NCBI GenBank assembly: GCA_035765415.1
Contig: DASTXR010000020.1
Span: 32,396 to 96,395 of the forward strand
Direction of reading: 5' to 3'
From: CADEED01 sp035765415
Lineage (GTDB): Bacteria > Pseudomonadota > Gammaproteobacteria > Steroidobacterales > Steroidobacteraceae
Length of the DNA stretch: 64,000 nt
The translations under genes and the position numbers were made by a program. The notes beneath the pieces were generated by a model. The model saw only the letters and a list, made by a program, of their open reading frames with translations, was not told where the DNA came from and made no database searches. This document shows positions 52,696 through 60,465 of the stretch, piece after piece (position 1 is the stretch's first letter; each line of letters begins with the position of its first letter).

Positions 52696-53820
52696 ATGAG
52701 GCTGCACCAAATGATGCTCGGCGCCACGACGGCGTGCCTGTCGCTGCTTGCAGCAGGCAGCGGCGAGGCGGCGACGCTGTTTCTTAAGGCCGGGACGTTC
52801 TACGGGCCGGGTAACAAGGGCGTACATCCGTTCAACAACGCAGAAGTGCGCAACATGATCCCCACGGGCCCGCTGTCCGGGGTGATTCCATTTTTCAACA
52901 ACGGGGCTGCCGCGCCGAACGTCACCGCCGAAATCCGCCAGGGCGGCATCGTCGACGGCAAGACCTCCGATGGGCGATTGATCAACGAGAACGTGGATAC
53001 CGGCTTGCAGTTCGTGCTCAAGGATCGCATCACCGGCAATGTCGCCAACATCATGGTGGTCGCAGTGGGCGCCGAGGACTTCGGGCCGGATGCGAAGGGG
53101 AACCTGGTCTTCAATACCGACGTCGTGGCAGACCCGGGGCCGGGCCACCTGGTGACGCCGCTCGCCGTCACATTCACGACGGGTGCTGCACGAGTTCCAC
53201 TGTCGCTCAAGACCCAGCAGGGACTCGGCGGCGGCAACGATCACGCCGGGCCGTTCCAGGCGGGGCACACACTCATCGGTCGCATCGGCGACTTCGATCA
53301 TGACGGCTTGCTCGACGGCGAGTTGGTGCTGGCCGGCAATTCGCCCCTCGATCTGTTCGTCGCAGAGGGCGATCCGATCGCGCAGCGCCGGCCCTGGATC
53401 AGCGACATTCCGGTGCCGCCCGCCGTCTCCGCGCTCCTGATCGTGAACGGCATCGTGCAGAACTTTCCGGCACCGCTCACCGAGGTGCTGCAGCAGCGCG
53501 ATACGTCGCAGGCAATGAACTACGGCTTCGATATAACCGAGCGCCTGAATGCCGCGCTGTACGACCTGAACAGTGTCCTGTCGTCACAGTCGACCACGCG
53601 TGACCAAAAGCGCCGCGTGCAAACGGCGCGCCTCGTCATTCGCATCGCCCGATTCCATATCGAGAGAGGCCTCGACACACTCGCCAGGCCGTACGTGGAT
53701 GCGCACAGCCTCAAGCACGGCTCCGAGGCGCTGCGGCTCGGCTTGAAGGAGCTCGGAATCGCGCTCCAGCAACTGGCGCCTGAGCTGCCGCAGATGCAGG
53801 CCGCATTGACCGCTCGTTGA
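52696..53820 (+). CDS. secreted protein of the YGPG/GDFNxDG family, with helical C terminus (member 6)
   Basis: A 374-residue protein with GAGGAG seven bases before ATG 52696 and a signal peptide (CLSLLAAGSGEA). The core has TFYGPGNK, FNNGAAAPNVTAEI, DGKTSDGRLINENVDTG, ADPGPGHLVTPLAVTFTTGAARVPLSLK, GRIGDFDHDGLLDG and WISDIPV. A helical tail of about 120 residues follows. It is the only family member on the plus strand and stands alone behind its own promoter. It contains no Cys, unlike members 2 to 5. A long hairpin follows the stop. Confidence 0.82.
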   Translation: MRLHQMMLGATTACLSLLAAGSGEAATLFLKAGTFYGPGNKGVHPFNNAEVRNMIPTGPLSGVIPFFNNGAAAPNVTAEIRQGGIVDGKTSDGRLINENVDTGLQFVLKDRITGNVANIMVVAVGAEDFGPDAKGNLVFNTDVVADPGPGHLVTPLAVTFTTGAARVPLSLKTQQGLGGGNDHAGPFQAGHTLIGRIGDFDHDGLLDGELVLAGNSPLDLFVAEGDPIAQRRPWISDIPVPPAVSALLIVNGIVQNFPAPLTEVLQQRDTSQAMNYGFDITERLNAALYDLNSVLSSQSTTRDQKRRVQTARLVIRIARFHIERGLDTLARPYVDAHSLKHGSEALRLGLKELGIALQQLAPELPQMQAALTAR

Positions 53821-53835
53821 CGCAAAAATGATGTT

Positions 53836-53888
53836 CCCCGGGCTTGCGGGCAGCGACGCCCCGGCGCTCGCTGCCCGCAAGCCTGGGG
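53836..53888. terminator. 20-bp stem-loop after the YGPG-family gene
   Basis: The arms 53836-53855 and 53869-53888 pair over 20 bp with one G-T wobble (core GGCTTGCGGGCAGCG / CGCTGCCCGCAAGCC) around a 13-nt loop. It begins 16 bp after the stop. The plus-strand side lacks a U run. On the minus strand a TTTTTG follows a few bases later, so it may end transcripts from either side. It is much longer than a usual terminator stem. Confidence 0.6.
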
Positions 53889-54174
53889 TCACCCATCGGC
53901 ACTGGAATACCTCTTCCTAGCTACCCTTGGCCGAAAGGTGGCGGTTTCTGCGCGCGGCCGCCGCCCGCCCCGCGTGAATCGAATTGTCACCCCAATGCGG
54001 AAATGCCGGTCCAACGTGATGTGCGATGCCACAAGACCCGCTCGGCGGGCCACTTGCTGGGCAGAGGGCGCAAGATCCTCGACATGCAGTCGAGAACCAT
54101 TCTCCCGTGACCGTCGAGGCACCGCAATCGAGCGGCGAACTACCCGATCCCGAGCTCGGGTGCGTGGGCCGACC
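53889..54174. other. non-coding space between convergent genes, with a degenerate dyad
   Basis: No credible gene. TACCT-CTTCCT-AGCTA at 53908-53923 is a copy of the recurrent dyad, similar to the one at 60212-60227, but no -10 or gene follows in either direction. The rest is unremarkable sequence up to the stop of the LuxR-type gene. Confidence 0.45.
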
Positions 54175-54996
54175 TCAATGTGCCCAGACCTGCTCCTTGT
54201 CATCGGGAGGTTGTTGCGTGCCGTGATCGTGACCCCGCACGACGCCGGCGTCGACCGCCCGCAATACCGCTTGCGTACGGTTCGTGGCGGATAACTTCAG
54301 GAGAATCTTCTGCACGTGATTCTTCACGGTGTAGATGCTGATTTTGAGCAAGCACGCGATCTCTTCGTTCTTTTTACCGCAATACAACCACTCGAGAACT
54401 TCAATCTCGCGAGTAGTGAGCGCCCTGCAATCCACGCTCTTGATGGGCGCCCAAAAAGCCTTCGCCAACGCAGAGAACAGCGACGGCGTGAGATAGCGCA
54501 AGGACTCGTCCAGTTCAGGTGAAACCGCCACACCCCCGAAACAGAAGACCAGGCCCCGTGTTCCCGTTGAGTCCAGCTGCGCGTGCACCGCTAACGCGCC
54601 TTCCGAGCTTGGCCAGGATGGCAACTCGACCGATGGCCCAGGCGCTGCCGCACAACTTGCAGCATGAACGATGATGGGCGCGCGAATGTTGAGCCATTGC
54701 TTCACCAATGGGCAAGCATCTGACCCCGCGCGAAGTTTCATGGCCTCGAGACAATCGCGAGGAAAATCCAGATTCACGACTCGCAATATGCGTGCGTCAT
54801 AGACTCTCAGCAAGGCGCATGAGAAATACCGATAGTGCAGAATGGGGCGCAACGTCTGGGAAATCGATTTCAACTCGAAGGTGCTTTCCTTTCGTGCCAG
54901 GCGTTCGACCACGCGCAGTCCCGCTTCGCGCTCTCGGGGTTTCTCGTAATCTGCAATTGATGCCTCTTCAAACCATTCCTTGTTTTCAGAGTTCAC
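54175..54996 (-). CDS. LuxR-family transcriptional regulator, EpsA-like (copy 2)
   Basis: A 273-residue protein starting at GTG 54996. It is paralogous to the regulator at 18339-19166 along its length: a sensor-like domain with HAQLDSTGTRGLVFCFGGVAVS (copy 1: HAQLDPTGGRGIGFLFGGIPVS in outline), and a C-terminal GerE helix-turn-helix LTTREIEVLEWLYCGKKNEEIA, YTVKNHVQKILLKLSATNRTQAVL. Near-identical recognition helices imply a shared operator. It has a good sigma-70-type promoter and a dyad-like element in the leader, which would allow autoregulation. Confidence 0.88.
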   Translation of the reverse strand: MNSENKEWFEEASIADYEKPREREAGLRVVERLARKESTFELKSISQTLRPILHYRYFSCALLRVYDARILRVVNLDFPRDCLEAMKLRAGSDACPLVKQWLNIRAPIIVHAASCAAAPGPSVELPSWPSSEGALAVHAQLDSTGTRGLVFCFGGVAVSPELDESLRYLTPSLFSALAKAFWAPIKSVDCRALTTREIEVLEWLYCGKKNEEIACLLKISIYTVKNHVQKILLKLSATNRTQAVLRAVDAGVVRGHDHGTQQPPDDKEQVWAH

Positions 54997-55010
54997 GGCC
55001 AGCTTCTCCC

Positions 55011-55026
55011 TGTTCTTTAAGAACTA
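55011..55026. promoter_or_regulatory. dyad-like element in the leader of LuxR copy 2
   Basis: TGTTC-TTTAAG-AACTA on the plus strand; only the right half matches well, and AAGAACTATTCTT is a small palindrome of its own. It lies between the inferred start of transcription and the ribosome-binding site of the LuxR-type gene, so binding there could repress that gene. Confidence 0.4.
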
Positions 55027-55067
55027 TTCTTGCTGTGTGTAATGCTGACTCCCGGATTGCTCGGTCT

Positions 55068-55096
55068 GTTCTAATTTAACTGCGATGCAGTGTCAA
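55068..55096 (-). promoter_or_regulatory. sigma-70-type promoter of LuxR copy 2
   Basis: Consensus TTGACA (55091-55096 read on the minus strand), a 17-bp spacer and TAGAAC (55068-55073). The inferred start is near 55061, about 65 nt before GTG 54996. It is the strongest conventional promoter I see in the window. Confidence 0.65.
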
Positions 55097-55826
55097 CGAA
55101 TTAGATAGGCGCGCGGATGCGCAGATTGGCGCAGATCACAAGAGCTATTGCAAGAAATGCTCTGCTCGCAGGTCGCGCAGAACCACTCGAGTGCTGGCGC
55201 GCATTCATCAAGCTCCCACACTTCTGTCGAGGAGAAGCAGTGCCGTGTGAAGACGCAACTCCGTCTGCACGCGCGCGACTGCCTTCGTCGAAGAAAATGC
55301 ACGCGGCCCGCCTGGAGGACACTTTGCCTCAGGTCGTGGGGCGAAGAAGACGATTCCTACATAGCGGAATACAAGCGCCAGATCGTGCTGTAGGAGTCTG
55401 GCGGGCCCAGACACCGCCGAAGGAGTCTGGTCGCACGGTCGCGAGCCGGGTCGTGCACAAATTGGCCCAGCCCGCCTGGATGACTTGCGTGCAATCCCGA
55501 CGGGCGGGGTCCGAGACGGCTTATCGCCTAACTTCCTGCGCAGGAAATATATCCGTTACCTGCCGTGCTGCGCGTACCCTCATGACGTCGGCCAGGCCGG
55601 ACTGACGTCACTTCGATCTTTGCATCCTTCTGGCTCTGGCGTGATGTGGCCTCGAATTCCTGTTAGGAGCAGGGGCCGAATCGATGAGGTAGGTAGAGCA
55701 CTTCATGCACGCTCGGTGGCCGCGACTCAAACGTTGCCAGCGACGGACTCTCCACATCACTTTAAATGATGAGTGCGTTCCGCCACGCGGCGGCCCCGGG
55801 GGCGGGGGCCGCCGCGGGTGGCCGGC
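55097..55826. other. about 730 bp without a recognisable gene
   Basis: Several frames of 60 to 160 codons are open on both strands, but none has a ribosome-binding site, signal peptide or familiar motif, and their Cys/Arg-rich products look like chance translations. GGAGTCTGG occurs twice, about 30 bp apart, near 55400. The end nearest the next gene carries a G+C hairpin. It may be a decayed gene or spacer. Confidence 0.45.
55787..55815 (-). terminator. G+C-rich stem-loop after the DUF4331 operon
   Basis: A perfect 11-bp stem, GCGGCGGCCCC / GGGGCCGCCGC, with a 7-nt loop begins about 12 bp beyond the last codon of the operon. There is no U run, so it may be an mRNA 3'-end stabiliser instead. 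Confidence 0.45.
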
Positions 55827-56993
55827 CTACAAACCCTTGCGGGTGACCAGATTCGAGAGATCGCGTGAGCCATCAGGAAGCATGTCGAACCAATTCATGG
55901 TCCGATAGCCGACTCCCCACTTCTCCCCGCACGCTCCCCAATTCTGTTGATCCGGGTGATAGGACAATTCGACCCCGATGATCCGTTTGCCTTCCGGATC
56001 TAGCGCGCGATCCGGAAATGGGTTGTTGATCTCCACCTCGAACCACGCATTGCCCTGGTCATCGGAGATGACGGATGACGGAAGTTTGAACGGGCCGGGC
56101 ATTGACCCGAAGGTGAAGACGCGCTGGCGGAGTGCCCACAGCGTGTACATGGAATTCGGGATGAGCCCCGAGAACTCGAAATTGAAACGCGCGGCAGTGA
56201 ACGCTTTCACGCGCCGATCGTAGCGCGTGAGAGTGATGTCCATTTCCCCCTTCGCCCGCAGCCATCGTCCAAGCGTGATTGGCTTCGACGACCGTTCGTC
56301 GATCTCGGATTCCCCCAGGCAGCCGGGTCCACACGACGGACCGGTACGCGTGCGCGGATCGTAAGGTTCGCCCGTGTCGACGTCATACGCGACTTGGTCT
56401 CCCTGAAATCCATCTATCGGATACTCGTGCAGCGCAAATGCCGGACGCTTGTAGGTGTAGGCCTGCGATGCGGCCGGAAACACTTCGGGACACGGCGAAG
56501 GAATTGCATTCAGGTTGTAGCGCGTCTCGCCTGCCATCGGAATGCGCCCGCCGCCGCCGAAGTTGCCCTTGGGTGGACCGTACGAAGGCGTAAATAACTG
56601 GATCGCCAGATCGCGACTGCCGCGGCGCAAGTCGAGTTTGCGGATCACCTTGTGAGGAGCGCCGAGGAAGTTACTGAAATCCTCCATTCCCGCGGCGTTG
56701 AGCGGCGGGACCGTATGCTTCGATACCAAAGCCGCCCCCTGCATGGGTTGGACGTTGCCCGGCGAAACTTCCGTGAGGATGGTGCCGACTACGACGAAGT
56801 CGCCGTTGGCATCCGTCACCGTGCTGGGCGGCCACGGGGGCCCCTGCGTCGTCACGACGAGCGTGCGGTGCGCGCGGGTGTTTTCATGACCGTGAAATTG
56901 GTCCCGCGCGTCACCTGCCCAGATGAGCATGGGCAGCGCGCCGGCGGCGATCGCGCATAGAGCGCTCGAAACTCGACTGCGTCTCGGATTCAT
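55827..56993 (-). CDS. secreted protein of unknown function, third gene of the DUF4331 operon
   Basis: A 388-residue protein from ATG 56993, with AGGAG nine bases upstream. A signal peptide (SALCAIAAGALPMLIWAG) precedes a mostly beta protein with FEFSGLIPNSMYTLWALRQRVF and NAWFEVEINNPFPDRALDP, and paired Cys in GPSCGPGCLG. The SGLxPNxxYTLW phrase occurs in various bacterial secreted beta-sandwich proteins, but I cannot name the family. It lies 43 bp after the DUF4331 gene. Confidence 0.75.
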   Translation of the reverse strand: MNPRRSRVSSALCAIAAGALPMLIWAGDARDQFHGHENTRAHRTLVVTTQGPPWPPSTVTDANGDFVVVGTILTEVSPGNVQPMQGAALVSKHTVPPLNAAGMEDFSNFLGAPHKVIRKLDLRRGSRDLAIQLFTPSYGPPKGNFGGGGRIPMAGETRYNLNAIPSPCPEVFPAASQAYTYKRPAFALHEYPIDGFQGDQVAYDVDTGEPYDPRTRTGPSCGPGCLGESEIDERSSKPITLGRWLRAKGEMDITLTRYDRRVKAFTAARFNFEFSGLIPNSMYTLWALRQRVFTFGSMPGPFKLPSSVISDDQGNAWFEVEINNPFPDRALDPEGKRIIGVELSYHPDQQNWGACGEKWGVGYRTMNWFDMLPDGSRDLSNLVTRKGL

Positions 56994-57036
56994 AGCATTT
57001 TGCTCCTGTGATGAATTGCTATGGGCTTGTTCCCGC

Positions 57037-58632
57037 TCACGGGTGGTGCACGTGTGTGTGGCCCGAGTGCGGCGTAGGAAGGAACGGAAACTCAACCGCG
57101 ATGCCGTTCGAGGTGACATCGAGACGATTGCCCGGCACGTATCCGTAGCCCGGCCCGTCTGCCGTGCCGGCACCCGGCATGCCATTCGCGAAATTCACGC
57201 CATCGCCCAGACGCAATGCGCGCGGCACTGGACCGCCAACGACTCGGAGGCCGAAGTCCGTCGCATCATCGTTTGGCCGCCGGCCATTCGGCAGTCCCGC
57301 CGGATCGCCACCGAGCAGCGCGCCCATGCGCCGCTGTGAAGCTGGCGGCGTGGGCGGAGTGAGAAGATTCAGACGCAGCAGGTCAGCGCAGGGCCGCCCG
57401 CAATGTTCACCGGCGAGAGGCTGCCCCGGGTACTTGAGCAGAATCTGCATGAGGTCGAGGCGCGGAAATGGCGGCGAGGGGATCTTGAACACGAAGGGTG
57501 TCGTGGGATAACGCGTCGGCGAGGGATTGGTGAAGAAGAACTCGAACTGGGCGTCGTTCTGCGGGCGCGAGCGGCTCCAACGGTCCTTCACTGGCAGGTC
57601 CATCAGCAGCAGGCTGATCATCGGATTGGCCATCCGATCAAGCTGGTTGTCGAAATTGCGCTCGCCAAAACCAGTCTGCGCGTCTTCGCCGAACGCATCG
57701 TGCAGTGAATGCCCATCGTGCAGTGAATGCCGCTCATTCGTGCTGCCGTAGACACCGATCAGCGGAGTTGCGGTGCTCGCCACGGGACGGCGATCGCGGG
57801 TGACTCGCTCAATCGGTACTTCGATCACGATGCTGTTCACGTTGCTTCCGGTGTAGCGATTGATGCCGAACGGGTTCACGTGATCGTTCGCCTCCTGCTC
57901 GGCCGAAAGAAGCGGAAAGCCGCGCAGGTTTCCAGTGTCGAAGATGCCGTTGATGTCGCTGTAGAACGTGTCGGCGCGCTGCCCCGCAAACACGCGAATG
58001 CCCGTCTCGCGATCGAGGTAGATGCCCTGCGCGGCGAGCGCTTCGTAGTGCGGCATCGTGTTCAGCCCGACATTGGGCGGCACTGCGACGAGCTTGCGGC
58101 CGCGGAACAGATCTCGCCGCGCGCCGCGCCGGATTTCCGTCACGGTGTAGGTCTGACGCAGCGTGATGCCTTCGGAACCCAAGCCATCGAGTGCCGTGAT
58201 GCCCTGCAATTCGGCAATAGGGATATCGGGATGGCCGAGATACGGTTGAATGAAGTTCAGATCGCCCGGCGCCGAGCGGATTTCGCTGTTGAATCGGACC
58301 TCGTAGATGAGATCGTCCGCGCGCCCGTCCTGATCCGTGTCGAGGTTGATACGATGGGCGATGCCGTTCTCGAACGTGAAGTACAGCGGCGCATCTCCAG
58401 GCTCCTGCCCACCGTTGACATTGAGAATGAACACGACCTTCTGCGGATCGGACCAGCTGCGGAAGGCATACACATCGCTGATGTCGGCACCGGGCCTGAA
58501 GACAAGAGCCGGGGCATCGCGATGGCCCGCCGCGATCACGGGCGAGATCACGGCTGCGCAGGCGAACGCCACGACCGCGCCTGCCTGGCAGAGAAATTTC
58601 CGGGCCTTTCGGTGCTGCTTGATTGGGTTCAT
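57037..58632 (-). CDS. secreted DUF4331-family protein
   Basis: A 531-residue protein from ATG 58632, with AAGGAA upstream, and a signal peptide (GAVVAFACAAVISPVIA). The mature start AGHRDAPALVFRPGADISDVYAFRSW, and INLDTDQDGRADDLIYEVRF further on, are the DUF4331 hallmarks. The family is secreted and its function is unknown. The C terminus is His-rich (HSGHTHVHHP), which could bind metal. An 18-bp tandem duplication inside the gene adds a second GHSLHD unit. It is the second gene of a three-gene operon behind a dyad-type promoter. Confidence 0.88.
   Translation of the reverse strand: MNPIKQHRKARKFLCQAGAVVAFACAAVISPVIAAGHRDAPALVFRPGADISDVYAFRSWSDPQKVVFILNVNGGQEPGDAPLYFTFENGIAHRINLDTDQDGRADDLIYEVRFNSEIRSAPGDLNFIQPYLGHPDIPIAELQGITALDGLGSEGITLRQTYTVTEIRRGARRDLFRGRKLVAVPPNVGLNTMPHYEALAAQGIYLDRETGIRVFAGQRADTFYSDINGIFDTGNLRGFPLLSAEQEANDHVNPFGINRYTGSNVNSIVIEVPIERVTRDRRPVASTATPLIGVYGSTNERHSLHDGHSLHDAFGEDAQTGFGERNFDNQLDRMANPMISLLLMDLPVKDRWSRSRPQNDAQFEFFFTNPSPTRYPTTPFVFKIPSPPFPRLDLMQILLKYPGQPLAGEHCGRPCADLLRLNLLTPPTPPASQRRMGALLGGDPAGLPNGRRPNDDATDFGLRVVGGPVPRALRLGDGVNFANGMPGAGTADGPGYGYVPGNRLDVTSNGIAVEFPFLPTPHSGHTHVHHP
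57696..57731 (-). repeat. 18-bp tandem duplication inside the DUF4331 gene
   Basis: Two directly adjacent copies, 57696-57713 and 57714-57731, of an 18-base unit beginning CATCGTGCAGTG. In frame they give RHSLHD followed by GHSLHD. It looks like a recent slippage event. Confidence 0.85.
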
Positions 58633-58680
58633 GAGATGACTTCCTTGAATCCAGCCTCGAGGCAAAGTCCAGCGTTCGCC

Positions 58681-60105
58681 TTAGCGACGCACGGCAACGA
58701 TGATCGAACGAAAGCTTTGGGTTCCCGTGCAGTCGAAACTGCACGCCACTCCATCGCCGAGGCGACGCATGACGATCAGCGAGCCGTCCGCCGTGGCATT
58801 GCCGATGAACTCTCGGGGCGTGTTATCGCCGGCGAGTCCGGTGAGTGATACGTCGCCGTCGGCGCTGACGTGGTACGTGCCGCCCGCGCCGCCTGCAACC
58901 GTGCGCCCCGTGACACCGGCGTTGCAGACGCCGGCGTCATGACTGGCGCACTCACTGCGTTTCGTCGCCGCGTCGGTTCCAGTAAAGGCCCAGGTCGTGC
59001 CGCCGTCGAGATCGAGCGGCCCCAGCACTCGCGCATGTCGGATACCCGAGTCGCTGTCGAAAAACTCTTCGAGTGCGACCGCGTTGTACGTGCCCTGCAG
59101 TGATGCGTTGGACATGTCACGCGGCTTGCGCAGGGCGAGCACTAGACTGTCGGCGCCAGACCTGGCACCAGGTTCCAGCATCGCGAGCAGATCACCATCG
59201 CGTGTCGCAGCACCGCGCCATGCGTCTTGCGTTTTGACGGAGCGATGCATCAACACGACTTCACCCGATCGGGCGGCGCGCCATGCGCCAAAGAACGGGC
59301 GGGGCTCTGCGAGCGTGGAAAGATGTTCGCCGGTGGCCCAAGGGCATTGCGCGCCGGCCGCAGAACAATGCAAGCGCAAGGTCATCGCCGAACTCGCTTC
59401 TCTGCCGAAAAAGCCACCCGGGCCGATGACCAGCGAGCCGTTACGCATCGCGGAACGATAAGAATCCCAGGAGCTGCCGACGGATGGCAGCAGGCGCGGA
59501 AAGGTTGCCGTGCGCGCGTGCAGTGCGTACTGGCCCCAGAGTGCATGAGCCAGTGGCTCACTCGCCACGCCACTGCCGCGCTCCACTGCGAACAACAGCA
59601 TCGTTCCACCCGCTCGCTCGAGCGTCAGCACCAGGAAACTGTTGTCGGGCGAGCGATACCCAATGAATGTCGTCGGAGTGCCATCGGATACCGAAAACGT
59701 CAGCACCCCCGTCGGCGCCTGATCGAAGCGACCGCCAATGTGCTCGCTCGATTCGAATGCGTCCCGCACGAACTGTCGCGAGCATCGGCGCGGCTTGTGC
59801 ACGTTGTTACTGCACGCCGCCGCGAGATTCCACGTAGTAGTGCCGAGCCGGAGTGTGAACTCCGCAGTTTTCGAATTGACGGCCAGCAGACCCTTGGCGC
59901 TCTCCCGCGTGAATCCTGGCAACTCGACCGATTCCGTCACGCCCACGACGTTGTATTCCTTGGCGTGGGCCATCGCCTGATGCACGTATCCGCCCAGGAC
60001 CGGGACCATCAGGAGCGCGCCGAGAGTGCGCGTGATGCGACGCAGGAAATCGCCGCGCCTGCGATTCACCACGGTTGCGGCCGATAGAGCGATGCGAGCG
60101 TTCAT
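58681..60105 (-). CDS. secreted protein of unknown function, first gene of the DUF4331 operon
   Basis: A 474-residue protein with a signal peptide (LGALLMVPVLGGYVHQAMA). It is beta-rich with FIGYRSPDNSFLVLTL, LSLTGLAGDN-like turns and repeated TFIGY/EFIGN phrases that suggest an internal duplication of beta units. Five to six Cys (AACSN, RRCSR, HCSAAGAQCP, CASHDAGVCN, CSFDC) probably form disulfides. I do not recognise the family. It is followed after 48 bp by the DUF4331 gene and preceded by a perfect dyad-type promoter. Confidence 0.76.
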   Translation of the reverse strand: MNARIALSAATVVNRRRGDFLRRITRTLGALLMVPVLGGYVHQAMAHAKEYNVVGVTESVELPGFTRESAKGLLAVNSKTAEFTLRLGTTTWNLAAACSNNVHKPRRCSRQFVRDAFESSEHIGGRFDQAPTGVLTFSVSDGTPTTFIGYRSPDNSFLVLTLERAGGTMLLFAVERGSGVASEPLAHALWGQYALHARTATFPRLLPSVGSSWDSYRSAMRNGSLVIGPGGFFGREASSAMTLRLHCSAAGAQCPWATGEHLSTLAEPRPFFGAWRAARSGEVVLMHRSVKTQDAWRGAATRDGDLLAMLEPGARSGADSLVLALRKPRDMSNASLQGTYNAVALEEFFDSDSGIRHARVLGPLDLDGGTTWAFTGTDAATKRSECASHDAGVCNAGVTGRTVAGGAGGTYHVSADGDVSLTGLAGDNTPREFIGNATADGSLIVMRRLGDGVACSFDCTGTQSFRSIIVAVRR

Positions 60106-60182
60106 TCAATGTTCTCCCCGTGCAGTGAGAGCACACGCCGCGCGATGTTCGGCGTACGCAATTGCGATGACTTTCGGGGTGG

Positions 60183-60227
60183 AATCTGCGGCGCGCGCCC
60201 GATTGCGGCAATAGCTCTTTCTAGCTA
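60183..60227 (-). promoter_or_regulatory. dyad-type promoter of the DUF4331 operon, perfect dyad
   Basis: Read toward the genes: TAGCT-AGAAAG-AGCTA (60212-60227), a perfect 5-6-5 dyad, then TTGCCG (60206-60211), 17 bp and CAGATT (60183-60188). It is the best example of the recurrent element. The inferred start is about 71 nt before ATG 60105. Confidence 0.72.
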
Positions 60228-60465
60228 GCCAGAATCCCGCAGCTCGGCGGCGATTGCGCTGGCGATCGCCACTGAGGGTTGGGTGCTCGCGGAGCGACGC
60301 GAAGCAGGCAATTGATCGCGAGCAGCGCCGGCCGGCTATCTTGCAGGGTTTGTCACGATTCTTGTTTGTGAGCCGGTTTCATCAATCAGCCGGCAATTCA
60401 AAGCGCACGCCCGACTGAAAGCCGAACTACGCACTTCGTCGATCACGTGCCCGTTTCGCAGAGCT
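60228..60465. other. non-coding stretch
   Basis: Between the promoter of the DUF4331 operon and the end of the SRPBCC gene there is no credible gene. The CTAGCTAG at 60466-60473 belongs to the stop of the SRPBCC gene and has no promoter context. Confidence 0.5.

Noticed and set aside
52521..52727. Short minus-strand frame ending in QKNY upstream of the di-haem peroxidase
   Set aside because: It lacks a start signal; its resemblance to the end of the gene at 29131 comes from the shared promoter element.
55117..55605. 162-codon frame in the space upstream of LuxR copy 2
   Set aside because: No ribosome-binding site, signal or recognisable motif; composition looks like a chance frame.
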